From: Crossaster papposus
Taxonomy: Eukaryota; Echinodermata; Asteroidea; Velatida; Solasteridae
DNA: 64,000 nt
Direction of reading: 5' to 3'
Assembly (NCBI GenBank): GCA_037893245.1
Contig: JBAIAA010000538.1
Coordinates: 744,001-808,000 of the forward strand
Of the stretch, positions 26,601-41,001 are shown piece by piece (position 1 is the first letter of the stretch; every line of letters begins with the position of its first letter). Made by a program: the position numbers and the translations under genes. The notes under the pieces are model-generated. The model was not told the DNA's origin, ran no database searches, and saw only the letters and a list, made by a program, of their open reading frames with translations.

Positions 26601-29600
26601 ACCTATGGCAAATTTGAAACGCGTGTGTTAACGTAAAAATGTTCAGAAAATCGAAATAAAATACTAACAAAGCATGCCCCGGGTCAAAAAGCTAATTTTG
26701 CCATTCCTGGAAGCCACCCTCTATCTCCTAACACCCAACCCCTTCCCGGGGCATGCTTTCCTTCATGCCTTTATTTGTGGGCGGGGATTGTGTGCACAAA
26801 CCTATGGCGAATTTGAAACGCGTGTGTTAAAGTTAACATTTTCAGAAAATCGAAATAAAATACTAACAAAGCATGCCCCGGGTCCAATTGCTAATTTTGC
26901 CATTCCTGGAGGCCCCCCTCTATCTCCTAACACCCAGCCCCTTCCCGGGGCATGCTTTTCTTCATGCCCTTATTTGTGGGCGGGGATTGTGTGCACAAAC
27001 CTATGGCGAATTTGAAACGCGTGTGTTAACGTAAAAATGTTCAGAAAATCGAAATAAAATACTAACAAAGCATGCCCCGGGTCAAAAAGCTAATTTTGCC
27101 ATTCCTGGAAGCCACCCTCTATCTCCTAACACCCAACCCCTTCCCGGGGCATGCTTTCCTTTATGCCCTTATTTGTGGGCGGGGATTGTGTGCACAAACC
27201 TATGGCGAATTTGAAACGCGTGTGTTAAAGTTAACATTTTCAGAAAATCGAAATAAAATATTAACAAAGCATGCCCCGGGTCAAATTGCTAATTTTGCCA
27301 TTCCTGGAGGCCCCCCTCTATCTCCTAACACCCAGCCCCTTCCCGGGGCATGCTTTCCTTCATGCCCTTATTTGTGGGCGGGGATTGTGTGCACAAACCT
27401 ATGGCGAATTTGAAACGCGTGTGTTAACGTTAAAAGTTTCAGAAAATCGAAATAAAATACTAACAAATCATGCCCCAGGTCAAATTGCTAATTTTGCCAT
27501 TTCTGGAGGCCCCCCTCTATCTCCTAACACCCAGCCCCTTCCCGGGGCATGCTTTCCTTCATGCCCTTATTTGTGGGCGGGGATTGTGTGCACAAACCTA
27601 TGGCGAATTTGAAACGCGTGTGTTAACGTTAACATTTTCAGAAAATCGAAATAAAATACTAACAAAGCATGCCCCGGGTCAAATTGCTAATTTTGCCATT
27701 CCTGGAGGCCCCCCTCTATCTCCTAACACCCAGCCCCTTCCCTGGACAAGCTTTTCTTCATGCCCTTATTTGTGGGCGGGGATTGTGTGCACAAACCTAT
27801 GGCGAATTTGAAACGCGTGTGTTAACGTAAAAATGTTCAGAAAATCGAAATAAAATACTAACAAAGCATGCCCCGGGTCAAATTGCTAATTTTGCCATTC
27901 CTGGAGGCCCCCCTCTATCTCCTAACACCCAGCCCCTTCCCGGGGCATTCTTTCCTTCATGCCCTTATTTGTGGGCGGGGATTGTGTGCACAAACCTATG
28001 GCGAATTTGAAACGCGTGTGTTAACGTTAACATTTTCAGAAAATCGAAATAAAATACTAACAAAGCATGCCCCGGGTCAAATTGCTAATTTTGCCATTCC
28101 TGCAGGCCCCCCTCTATCTCCTAACACCCAGCCCCTTCCCGGGGCATGCTTTTCTTCATGCCCTTATTTGTGGGCGGGGATTGTGTGCACAAACCTATGG
28201 CGAATTTGAAACGCGTGTGTTAAAGTTAACATTTTCAGAAAATCGAAATAAAATATTAACAAAGCATGCCCCGGGTCAAATTGCTAATTTTGCCATTCCT
28301 GGAGGCCCCCCTCTATCTCCTAACACCCAGCCCCTTCCCGGGGCATGCTTTCCTTCATGCCCTTATTTGTGGGCGGGGATTGTGTGCACAAACCTATGGC
28401 GAATTTGAAACGCGTGTGTTAACGTTAACATTTTCAGAAAATCGAAATAAAATACTAACAAATTATGCCCCGGGTCAAAAAGCTAATTTTGCCATTCCTG
28501 GAGGCCCCCCTCTATCTCCTAACACCCAACCCCTTCCCGGGGCATGCTTTCCTTTATGCCCTTATTTGTGGGCGGGGATTGTGTGCACAAACCTATGGCG
28601 AATTTGAAACGCGTGTGTTAAAGTTAACATTTTCAGAAAATCGAAATAAAATACTAACAAATCATGCCCCGGGTCAAATTGCTAATTTTGCCATTCCTGG
28701 AGGCCCCCCTCTATCTCCTAACACCCAGCCCCTTCCCGGGGCATGCTTTCCTTCATGCCCTTATTTGTGGGCGGGGATTGTGTGCACAAACCTATGGCGA
28801 ATTTGAAACGCGTGTGTTAACGTTAACATTTTCAGAAAATCGAAATAAAATACTAACAAAGCATGCCCCGGGTCAAATTGCTAATTTTGCCATTCCTGGA
28901 GGCCCCCCTCTATCTCCTAACACCCAGCCCCTTCCCGGGGCATGCTTTTCTTCATGCCCTTATTTGTGGGCGGGGATTGTGTGCACAAACCTATGGCGAA
29001 TTTGAAACGCGTGTGTTAACGTAAAAATGTTCAGAAAATCGAAATAAAATACTAACAAAGCATGCCCCGGGTCAAAAAGCAAATTTTGCCATTCCTGGAA
29101 GCCACCCTCTATCTCCTAACACCCAACCCCTTCCCGGGGCATGCTTTCCTTCATGCCTTTATTTGTGGGCGGGGATTGTGTGCACAAACCTATGGCGAAT
29201 TTGAAACGCGTGTGTTCAAGTTAACATTTTCAGAAAATCGAAATAAAATACTAACAAAGCATGCCCCGGGTCCAATTGCTAATTTTGCCATTCCTGGAGG
29301 CCCCCCTCTATCTCCTAACACCCAGCCCCTTCCCGGGGCATGCTTTCCTTCATGCTCTTATTTGTGGGCGGGGATTGTATGCACAAACCTATGGCGAATT
29401 TGAAACGCGTGTGTTAACGTTAAACTTTTCAGAAAATCGAAATAAGATACTAACAAAGCATGCCCCGGGTCAAATTGCTAATTTTGCCATTCCTGGAGGC
29501 CCCCCTCTATCTCCTAACACCCAGCCCCTTCCCGGGTCATGCTTTCCTTCATGCCCTTATTTGTGGGCGGGGATTGTGTGCACAAACCTATGGCGAATTT

Positions 29601-32600
29601 GAAACGCGTGTGTTAACGTTAACATTTTCAGAAAATCGAAATAAAATGCTAACAAAGCATGCCCCGGGTCAAATTGCTAATTTTGCCATTCCTGGAGGCC
29701 CCCCTCTATCTCCTAACACCCAGCCCCTTCGCGGGGCATGCTTTCCTTCATGCCCTTATTTGTGGGCGGGGATTGTGTGCACAAACCTATGGCGAATTTG
29801 AAACGCGTGTGTTAACGTAACAATTTTCAGAAAATCGAAATAAAATACTAACAAAGCATGCCCCGGGTCAAATTGCTAATTTTGCTATTCCTGGAGGCCC
29901 CCCTCTATCTCCTAACACCCAGCCCCTTCCCGGGGCATGCTTTCCTTCATGCCCTTATTTGTGGGCGGGGATTGTGTGCACAAACCTATGGCGAATTTGA
30001 AACGCGTGTGTTAACGTTAAAATGTTCAGAAAATCGAAATAAAATACTAACAAAGCATGCCCCGGGTCAAATTGCTAATTTTGCCATTCCTGGAGGCCCC
30101 CCTCTATCTCCTAACACCCAGCCCCTTCCCGGGGCATGCTTTCCTTCATGCCCTTATTTGTGGGCGGGGATTGTGTGCACAAACCTATGGCGAATTTGAA
30201 ACGCGTGTGTTAACGTTAACATTTTCAGAAAATCGAAATAAAATACTAACAAAGCATGCCCCGGGTCAAATTGCTAATTTTGCCATTCCTGGAGGCCCCC
30301 CTCTATCTCCTAACACCCAGCCCCTTCCCGGGGCATGCTTTCCTTCATGCCCTTATTTATGGGCGGGGATTGTGTGCACAAACCTATGGCGAATTTGAAA
30401 CGCGTGTGTTAAAGTTAACATTTTCAGAAAATCGAAATAAAATACTAACAAATCATGCCCCGGGTCAAATTGCTAATTTTGCCATTCCTGGAGGCCCCCC
30501 TCTATCTCCTAACACCCAGCCCCTTCCCGGGGCATGCTTTCCTTCATGCCCTTATTTGTGGGCGGGGATTGTGTGCACAAACCTATGGCGAATTTGAAAC
30601 GCGTGTGTTAACGTTAACATTTTCAGAAAATCGAAATAAAATACTAACAAAGCATGCCCCGGGTCAAATTGCTAATTTTGCCATTCCTGGAGGCCCCCCT
30701 CTATCTCCTAACACCCAGCCCCTTCCCGGGGCATGCTTTTCTTCATGCCCTTATTTGTGGGCGGGTATGGTGTGCACAAACCTATGGCGAATTTGAAACG
30801 CGTGTGTTAACGTAAAAATGTTCAGAAAATCGAAATAAAATACTAACAAAGCATGCCCCGGGTCAAAAAGCTAATTTTGCCATTCCTGGAAGCCACCCTC
30901 TATCTCCTAACACCCAACCCCTTCCCGGGGCATGCTTTCCTTCATGCCTTTATTTGTGGGCGGGGATTGTGTGCACAAACCTATGGCGAATTTGAAACGC
31001 GTGTGTTAAAGTTAACATTTTCAGAAAATCGAAATAAAATACTAACAAAGCATGCCCCGGGTCAAATTGCTAATTTTGCCATTCCTGGAGGCCCCCCTCT
31101 ATCTCCTAACACCCAGCCCCTTCCCGGGGCATGCTTTTCTTCATGCCCTTATTTGTGGGCGGGGATTGTGTGCACAAACCTATGGCGAATTTGAAACGCG
31201 TGTGTTAACGTACAAATGTTCAGAAAATCGAAATAAAATACTAACAAAGCATGCCCCGGGTCAAAAAGCTAATTTTGCCATTCCTGGAAGCCCCCCTCTA
31301 TCTCCTAACACCCAACCCCTTCCCGGGGCATGCTTTCCTTTATGCCCTTATTTGTGGGCGGGGATTGTGTGCACAAACCTATGGCGAATTTGAAACGCGT
31401 GTGTTAAAGTTAACATTTTCAGAAAATCGAAATAAAATATTAACAAAGCATGCCCCGGGTCAAATTGCTAATTTTGCCATTCCTGGAGGCCCCCCTCTAT
31501 CTCCTAACACCCAGCCCCTTCCCGGGGCATGCTTTCCTTCATGCCCTTATTTGTGGGCGGGGATTGTGTGCACAAACCTATGGCGAATTTAAAACGCGTG
31601 TGTTAACGTTAAAAGTTTCAGAAAATCGAAATAAAATACTAACAAATCATGCCCGGGGTCAAATTGCTAATTTTTCCATTCCTGGAGGCCCCCCTCTATC
31701 TCCTAACACCCAGCCCCTTCCCGGGGCATGCTTTCCTTCATGCCCTTATTTGTGGGCGGGGATTGTGTGCACAAACCTATGGCGAATTTGAAACGCGTGT
31801 GTTAACGTTAACATTTTCAGAAAATCGAAATAAAATACTAACAAAGCATGCCCCGGGTCAAATTGCTAATTTTGCCATTCCTGGAGGCCCCCCTCTATCT
31901 CCTAACACCCAGCCCCTTCCCGGGACATGCTTTTCTTCATGCCCTTATTTGTGGGCGGGGATTGTGTGCACAAACCTATGGCGAATTTGAAACGCGTGTG
32001 TTAACGTAAAAATGTTCAGAAAATCGAAATAAAATACTAACAAAGCATGCCCCGGGTCAAAAAGCTAATTTTGCCATTCCTGGAGGCCCCCCTCTATCTC
32101 CTAACACCCAACCCCTTCCCGGGGCATGCTTTCCTTTATGACCTTATTTGTGGGCGGGGATTGTGTGCACAAACCTATGGCGAATTTGAAACGCGTGTGT
32201 TAAAGTTAAAATTTTAAGAAAATCGAAATAAAATACTAACAAAGCATGCCCCGGGTCAAATTGCTAATTTTGCCATTCCTGGAGGCCCCCCTCTATCTCC
32301 TAACACCCAGCCCCTTCCCGGGGCATGCTTTCCTTCATGCCCTTATTTGTGGGCGGGGATTGTGTGCACAAACCTATGGCGAATTTGAAACGCGTGTGTT
32401 AACGTTAACATTTTCAGAAAATCGAAATAAAATACTAACAAAGCATGCCCCGGGTCAAATTGCTAATTTTGCCATTCCTGGAGGCCCCCCTCTATCTCCT
32501 AACACCCAGCCCCTTCCCGGGGCATGCTTTTCTTCATGCCCTTATTTGTGGGCGGGGATTGTGTGCACAAACCTATGGCGAATTTGAAACGCGTGTGTTA

Positions 32601-34036
32601 ACGTAAAAATGTTCAGAAAATCGAAATAAAATACTAACAAAGCATGCCCCGGGTCAAAAAGCTAATTTTGCCATTCCTGGAAGCCACCCTCTATCTCCTA
32701 ACACCCAACCCCTTCCCGGGGCATGCTTTCCTTCATGCCTTTATTTGTGGGCGGGGATTGTGTGCACAAACCTATGGCGAATTTGAAACGCGTGTGTTAA
32801 AGTTAACATTTTCAGAAAATCGAAATAAAATACTAACAAAGCATGCCCCGGGTCAAATTGCTAATTTTGCCATTCCTGGAGGCCCCCCTCTATCTCCTAA
32901 CACCCAGCCCCTTCCCGGGGCATGCTTTTCTTCATGCCCTTATTTGTGGGCGGGGATTGTGTGCACAAACCTATGGCGAATTTGAAACGCGTGTGTTAAC
33001 GTACAAATGTTCAGAAAATCGAAATAAAATACTAACAAAGCATGCCCCGGGTCAAAAAGCTAATTTTGCCATTCCTGGAAGCCCCTCTCTATCTCCTAAC
33101 ACCCAACCCCTTCCCGGGGCATGCTTTCCTTTATGCCCTTATTTGTGGGCGGGGATTGTGTGCACAAACCTATGGCGAATTTGAAACGCGTGTGTTAAAG
33201 TTAACATTTTCAGAAAATCGAAATAAAATATTAACAAAGCATGCCCCGGGTCAAATTGCTAATTTTGCCATTCCTGGAGGCCCCCCTCTATCTCCTAACA
33301 CCCAGCCCCTTCCCGGGGCATGCTTTCCTTCATGCCCTTATTTGTGGGCGGGGATTGTGTGCACAAACCTATGGCGAATTTAAAACGCGTGTGTTAACGT
33401 TAAAAGTTTCAGAAAATCGAAATAAAATACTAACAAATCATGCCCGGGGTCAAATTGCTAATTTTTCCATTCCTGGAGGCCCCCCTCTATCTCCTAACAC
33501 CCAGCCCCTTCCCGGGGCATGCTTTCCTTCATGCCCTTATTTGTGGGCGGGGATTGTGTGCACAAACCTATGGCGAATTTGAAACGCGTGTGTTAACGTT
33601 AACATTTTCAGAAAATCGAAATAAAATACTAACAAAGCATGCCCCGGGTCAAATTGCTAATTTTGCCATTCCTGGAGGCCCCCCTCTATCTCCTAACACC
33701 CAGCCCCTTCCCGGGACATGCTTTTCTTCATGCCCTTATTTGTGGGCGGGGATTGTGTGCACAAACCTATGGCGAATTTGAAACGCGTGTGTTAACGTAA
33801 AAATGTTCAGAAAATCGAAATAAAATACTAACAAAGCATGCCCCGGGTCAAAAAGCTAATTTTGCCATTCCTGGAGGCCCCCCTCTATCTCCTAACACCC
33901 AACCCCTTCCCGGGGCATGCTTTCCTTTATGACCTTATTTGTGGGCGGGGATTGTGTGCACAAACCTATGGCGAATTTGAAACGCGTGTGTTAAAGTTAA
34001 AATTTTAAGAAAATCGAAATAAAATACTAACAAAGC
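23689..34036 (+). repeat. Variable-length HOR zone marked by CATGCCTTTATTTG monomer
   Basis: A monomer combining TCAAAAAGC, GGAAGCCACC, CCAACCCC and CATGCCTTTATTTG recurs at 23689, 25281, 26674, 29062, 30853 and 32644. The intervals are 1592, 1393, 2388, 1791 and 1791 bp, that is 8, 7, 12, 9 and 9 monomers. The same building blocks are re-used in changing order, so the HOR has been reshuffled repeatedly instead of being fixed at one length. Confidence 0.82.
30455..34036 (+). repeat. HOR: 9-monomer unit (1791 bp) x 2
   Basis: Copies 30455-32245 and 32246-34036. Shared private changes include GTACAAATGTTCAG, CATGCCCGGGGTC with TTTTTCCATTCC, TTTATGACCTTA and AAAATTTTAAGAAAATCG, all in the same order at a 1791-bp offset. 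Copy 1 alone has GGGTATGGTG near 30764; copy 2 alone has GCCCCTCTCTATC near 33082. The very low divergence indicates a recent tandem duplication. Confidence 0.9.
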
Positions 34037-35230
34037 ATGCCCCGGGTCAAATTGCTAATTTTGCCATTCCTGGAGGCCCCCCTCTATCTCCTAACACCCA
34101 GCCCCTTCCCGGGGCATGCTTTCCTTCATGCCCTTATTTGTGGGCGGGGATTGTGTGCACAAACCTATGGCGAATTTGAAACGCGTGTGTTAACGTTAAC
34201 ATTTTCAGAAAATCGAAATAAAATACTAACAAAGCATGCCCCGGGTCAAATTGCTAATTTTGCCATTCCTGGAGGCCCCCCCTCTATCTCCTAACACCCA
34301 GCCCCTTCCCGGGGCATGCTTTTCTTCATGCCCTTATTTGTGGGCGGGGATTGTGTGCACAAACCTATGGCGAATTTGAAACGCGTGTGTTAACGTAAAA
34401 ATGTTCAGAAAATCGAAATAAAATACTAACAAAGCATGCCCCCGGTCAAAAAGCTAATTTTGCCATTCCTGGAAGCCACCCTCTATCTCCTAACACCCAA
34501 CCCCTTCCCGGGGCATGCTTTCCTTTATGCCCTTATTTGTGGGCGGGGATTGTGTGCACAAACCTATGGCGAATTTGAAACGCGTGTGTTAAAGTTAACA
34601 TTTTCAGAAAATCGAAATAAAATATTAACAAAGCATGCCCCGGGTCAAATTGCTAATTTTGCCATTCCTGGAGGCCCCCTCTATCTCCTAACACCCAGCC
34701 CCTTCCCGGGGCATGCTTTCCTTCATGCCCTTATTTGTGGGCGGGGATTGTGTGCACAAACCTATGGCGAATTTGAAACGCGTGTGTTAACGTTAACATT
34801 TTCAGAAAATCGAAATAAAATACTAACAAAGCATGCCCCGGGTCAAATTGCTAATTTTGCCATTCCTGGAGGCCCCCCTCTATCTCCTAACACCCAGCCC
34901 CTTCCCGGGACATGCTTTTCTTCATGCCCTTATTTGTGGGCGGGGATTGTGTGCACAAACCTATGGCGAATTTGAAACGCGTGTGTTAACGTAAAAATGT
35001 TCAGAAAATCGAAATAAAATACTAACAAAGCATGCCCCGGGTCAAAAAGCTAATTTTGCCATTCCTGGAGGCCCCCCTCTATCTCCTAACACCCAACCCC
35101 TTCCCGGGGCATGCTTTCCTTTATGCCCTTATTTGTGGGCGGGGATTGTGTGCACAAACCTATGGCGAATTTGAAACGCGTGTGTTAAAGTTACAATTTT
35201 CAGAAAATCGAAATAAAATACTAACAAAGC

Positions 35231-38200
35231 ATGCCCCGGGTCAAATTGCTAATTTTGCCATTCCTGGAGGCCCCCCTCTATCTCCTAACACCCAGCCCCT
35301 TCCCGGGTCATGCTTTCCTTCATGCCCTTATTTGTGGGCGGGGATTGTGTGCACAAACCTATGGCGAATTTGAAACGCGTGTGTTAACGTTAACATTTTC
35401 AGAAAATCGAAATAAAATGCTAACAAAGCATGCCCCGGGTCAAATTGCTAATTTTGCCATTCCTGGAGGCCCCCCTCTATCTCCTAACACCCAGCCCCTT
35501 CGCGGGGCATGCTTTCCTTCATGCCCTTATTTGTGGGCGGGGATTGTGTGCACAAACCTATGGCGAATTCGAAACGCGTGTGTTAACGTTAACATTTTCA
35601 GAAAATCGAAATAAAATACTAACAAAGCATGCCCCGGGTCAAATTGCTAATTTTGCCATTCCTGGAGGCGCCCCTCTATCTCCTAACACCCAGCCCCTTC
35701 CCGGGGCATGCTTTCCTTCATGCCCTTATTTGTGGGCGGGGATTGTGTGCACAAACCTATGGCGAATTTGAAACGCGTGTGTTAACGTTAAAATGTTCAG
35801 AAAATCGAAATAAAATACTAACAAAGCATGCCCCGGGTCAAATTGCTAATTTTGCCATTCCTGGAGGCCCCCCTCTATCTCCTAACACCCAGCCCCTTCC
35901 CGGGGCATGCTTTCCTTCATGCCCTTATTTGTGGGCGGGGATTGTGTGCACAAACCTATGGCGAATTTGAAACGCGTGTGTTAACGTTAACATTTGCAGA
36001 AAATCGAAATAAAATACTAACAAAGCATGCCCCGGGTCAAATTGCTAATTTTGACATTCCTGGAGCCCCCCCTCTATCTCCTAACACCCAGCCCCTTCCC
36101 GGGGCATGCTTTCCTTCATGCCCTTATTTGTGGGCAGGGATTGTGTGCACAAACCTATGGCGAATTTGAAACGCGTGTGTTAACGTTAACATTTTCAAGA
36201 AATCGAAATAAAATACTAACAAAGCATGCCCCGGGTCAAATTGCTAATTTTGCCATTCCTGGAGGCCCCCCTCTATCTCCTAACACCCAGCCCCTTCCCG
36301 GGGCATGCTTTCCTTCATGCCTTTATTTGTGGGCGGGGATTGTGTGCACAAACCTATGGCGAATTTGAAACGCGTGTGTTAACGTTAACATTTTCAGAAA
36401 ATCGAAATAAAATACTAACAAAGCATGCCCCGGGTCAAATTGCTAATTTTGCCATTCCTGGAGGCCCCCCTCTATCTCCTAACACCCAGCCCCTTCCCGG
36501 GGCATGCTTTCCTTCATGCCCTTATTTGTGGGCGGGGATTGTGTGCACAAACCTATGGCGAATTTGAAACGCGTGTGTTAACGTTAACATTTTCATAAAA
36601 TCGAAATAAAATACTAACAAAGCATGCCCCGGGTCAAATTGCTAATTTTGCCATTCCTGGAGGCCCCCCTCTATCTCCTAACACCCAGCCCCTTCCCGGG
36701 TCATGCTTTCCTTCATGCCCTTATTTGTGGGCGGGGATTGTGTGCACAAACCTATGGCGAATTTGAAACGCGTGTGTTAACGTTAACATTTTCAGAAAAT
36801 CGAAATAAAATGCTAACAAAGCATGCCCCGGGTCAAATTGCTAATTTTGCCATTCCTGGAGGCCCCCCTCTATCTCCTAACACCCAGCCCCTTCGCGGGG
36901 CATGCTTTCCTTCATGCCCTTATTTGTGGGCGGGGATTGTGTGCACAAACCTATGGCGAATTTGAAACGCGTGTGTTAACGTTAACATTTTCAGAAAATC
37001 GAAATAAAATACTAACAAAGCATGCCCCGGGTCAAATTGCTAATTTTGCCATTCCTGGAGGCGCCCCTCTATCTCCTAACACCCAGCCCCTTCCCGGGGC
37101 ATGCTTTCCTTCATGCCCTTATTTGTGGGCGGGGATTGTGTGCACAAACCTATGGCGAATTTGAAACGCGTGTGTTAACGTTAAAATGTTCAGAAAATCG
37201 AAATAAAATACTAACAAAGCATGCCCCGGGTCAAATTGCTAATTTTGCCATTCCTGGAGGCCCCCCTCTATCTCCTAACACCCAGCCCCTTCCCGGGGCA
37301 TGCTTTCCTTCATGCCCTTATTTGTGGGCGGGGATTGTGTGCACAAACCTATGGCGAATTTGAAACGCGTGTGTTAACGTTAACATTTGCAGAAAATCGA
37401 AATAAAATACTAACAAAGCATGCCCCGGGTCAAATTGCTAATTTTGACATTCCTGGAGGCCCCCCTCTATCTCCTAACACCCAGCCCCTTCCCGGGGCAT
37501 GCTTTCCTTCATGCCCTTATTTGTGGGCGGGGATTGTGTGCACAAACCTATGGCGAATTTGAAACGCGTGTGTTAACGTTAACATTTGCAGAAAATCGAA
37601 ATAAAATACTAACAAAGCATGCCCCGGGTCAAATTGCTAATTTTGACATTCCTGGAGCCCCCCCTCTATCTCCTAACACCCAGCCCCTTCCCGGGGCATG
37701 CTTTCCTTCATGCCCTTATTTGTGGGCGGGGATTGTGTGCACAAACCTATGGCGAATTTGAAACGCGTGTGTTAACGTTAACATTTTCAAGAAATCGAAA
37801 TAAAATACTAACAAAGCATGCCCCGGGTCAAATTGCTAATTTTGCCATTCCTGGAGGCCCCCCTCTATCTCCTAACACCCAGCCCCTTCCCGGGGCATGC
37901 TTTCCTTCATGCCCTTATTTGTGGGCGGGGATTGTGTGCACAAACCTATGGCGAATTTGAAACGCGTGTGTTAACGTTAACATTTTCAGAAAATCGAAAT
38001 AAAATACTAACAAAGCATGCCCCGGGTCAAATTGCTAATTTTGCCATTCCTGGAGGCCCCCCTCTATCTCCTAACACCCAGCCCCTTCCCGGGGCATGCT
38101 TTCCTTCATGCCCTTATTTGTGGGCGGGGATTGTGTGCACAAACCTATGGCGAATTTGAAACGCGTGTGTTAACGTTAACATTTGCAGAAAATCGAAATA

Positions 38201-41001
38201 AAATACTAACAAAGCATGCCCCGGGTCAAATTGCTAATTTTGACATTCCTGGAGCCCCCCCTCTATCTCCTAACACCCAGCCCCTTCCCGGGGCATGCTT
38301 TCCTTCATGCCCTTATTTGTGGGCGGGGATTGTGTGCACAAACCTATGGCGAATTTGAAACGCGTGTGTTAACGTTAACATTTTCAAGAAATCGAAATAA
38401 AATACTAACAAAGCATGCCCCGGGTCAAATTGCTAATTTTGCCATTCCTGGAGGCCCCCCTCTATCTCCTAACACCCAGCCCCTTCCCGGGGCATGCTTT
38501 CCTTCATGCCCTTATTTGTGGGCGGGGATTGTGTGCACAAACCTATGGCGAATTTGAAACGCGTGTGTTAACGTTAACATTTTCAGAAAATCGAAATAAA
38601 ATACTAACAAAGCATGCCCCGGCTCAAATTGCTAATTTTGCCATTCCTGGAGGCCCCCCTCTATCTCCTAACACCCAGCCCCTTCCCGGGGCATGCTTTC
38701 CTTCATGCCCTTATTTGTGGGCGGGGATTGTGTGCACAAACCTATGGCGAATTTGAAACGCGTGTGTTAACGTTAACATTTTCATAAAATCGAAATAAAA
38801 TACTAACAAAGCATGCCCCGGGTCAAATTGCTAATTTTGCCATTCCTGGAGGCCCCCCTCTATCTCCTAACACCCAGCCCATTCCCGGGTCATGCTTTCC
38901 TTCATGCCCTTATTTGTGGGCGGGGATTGTGTGCACAAACCTATGGCGAATTTGAAACGCGTGTGTTAACGTTAACATTTTCAGAAAATCGAAATAAAAT
39001 GCTAACAAAGCATGCCCCGGGTCAAATTGCTAATTTTGCCATTCCTGGAGGCCCCCCTCTATCTCCTAACACCCAGCCCCTTCGCGGGGCATGCTTTCCT
39101 TCATGCCCTTATTTGTGGGCGGGGATTGTGTGCACAAACCTATGGCGAATTTGAAACGCGTGTGTTAACGTTAACATTTTCAGAAAATCGAAATAAAATA
39201 CTAACAAAGCATGCCCCGGGTCAAATTGCTAATTTTGCCATTCCTGGAGGCGCCCCTCTATCTCCTAACACCCAGCCCCTTCCCGGGGCATGCTTTCCTT
39301 CATGCCCTTATTTGTGGGCGGGGATTGTGTGCACAAACCTATGGCGAATTTGAAACGCGTGTGTTAACGTTAAAATGTTCAGAAAATCGAAATAAAATAC
39401 TAACAAAGCATGCCCCGGGTCAAATTGCTAATTTTGCCATTCCTGGAGGCCCCCCTCTATCTCCTAACACCCAGCCCCTTCCCGGGGCATGCTTTCCTTC
39501 ATGCCCTTATTTGTGGGCGGGGATTGTGTGCACAAACCTATGGCGAATTTGAAACGCGTGTGTTAACGTTAACATTTGCAGAAAATCGAAATAAAATACT
39601 AACAAAGCATGCCCCGGGTCAAATTGCTAATTTTGACATTCCTGGAGGCCCCCCTCTATCTCCTAACACCAAGCCCCTTCCCGGGGCATGCTTTCCTTCA
39701 TGCCCTTATTTGTGGGCGGGGATTGTGTGCACAAACCTATGGCGAATTTGAAACGCGTGTGTTAACGTTAACATTTGCAGAAAATCGAAATAAAATACTA
39801 ACAAAGCATGCCCCGGGTCAAATTGCTAATTTTGACATTCCTGGAGCCCCCCCTCTATCTCCTAACACCCAGCCCCTTCCCGGGGCATGCTTTCCTTCAT
39901 GCCCTTATTTGTGGGCGGGGATTGTGTGCACAAACCTATGGCGAATTTGAAACGCGTTTGTTAACGTTAACATTTTCAAGAAATCGAAATAAAATACTAA
40001 CAAAGCATGCCCCGGGTCAAATTGCTAATTTTGCCATTCCTGGAGGCCCCCCTCTATCTCCTAACACCCAGCCCCTTCCCGGGGCATGCTTTCCTTCATG
40101 CCCTTATTTGTGGGCGGGGATTGTGTGCACAAACCTATGGCGAATTTGAAACGCGTGTGTTAACGTTAACATTTTCAGAAAATCGAAATAAAATGCTAAC
40201 AAAGCATGCCCCGGGTCAAATTGCTAATTTTGCCTTTCCTGGAGGCGCCCCTCTATCTCCTAACACCCAGCCCCTTCCCGGGGCATGCTTTCCTTCATGC
40301 CCTTATTTGTGGGCGGGGATTGTGTGCACAAACCTATGGCGAATTTGAAACGCGTGTGTTAACGTTAAAATGTTCAGAAAATCGAAATAAAATACTAACA
40401 AAGCATGCCCCGGGTCAAATTGCTAATTTTGCCATTCCTGGAGGCCCCCCTATATCTCCTAACACCCAGCCCCTTCCCGGGGCATGCTTTCCTTCATGCC
40501 CTTATTTGTGGGCGGGGATTGTGTGCACAAACCTATGGCGAATTTGAAACGCGTGTGTTAACGTTAACATTTGCAGAAAATCGAAATAAAATACTAACAA
40601 AGCATGCCCCGGGTCAAATTGCTAATTTTGACATTCCTGGAGGCCCCCCTCTATCTCCTAACACCCAACCCCTTCCCGGGGCATGCTTTCCTTCATGCCC
40701 TTATTTGTGGGCGGGGATTGTGTGCACAAACCTATGGCGAATTTGAAACGCGTGTGTTAACGTTAACATTTTCAAGAAATCGAAATAAAATACTAACAAA
40801 GCATGCCCCGGGTCAAATTGCTAATTTTGCCATTCCTGGAGGCCCCCCTCTATCTCCTAACACCCAGCCCCTTCCCGGGGCATGCTTTCCTTCATGCCCT
40901 TATTTGTGGGCGGGGATTGTGTGCACAAACCTATGGCGAATTTGAAACGCGTGTGTTAACGTTAACATGTTCATAAAATCGAAATAAAATACTAACAAAG
41001 C
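35231..41001 (+). repeat. HOR zone with 7- and 11-monomer spacings
   Basis: Marker monomers with AAAATGCTAACAAAG followed by CTTCGCGGGGCATGC begin blocks at 35231, 36624, 38813 and 41002 (1393, 2189 and 2189 bp apart). Blocks 36624 and 38813 share their first six monomers (GGGTCATGC, GCGGGGCATGC, GGCGCCCC, ACATTTGCAG, TTTTGACATTCC, TTTTCAAGAAATCG types). They then diverge: the tail of the first (37818-38812) repeats the TTTTGACATTCC / GGAGCCCCCC pair, while the tail of the second (40007-41001) re-uses the GGCGCCCC / ACATTTGCAG group. Their equal length therefore does not mean they are simple duplicates. Confidence 0.78.
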
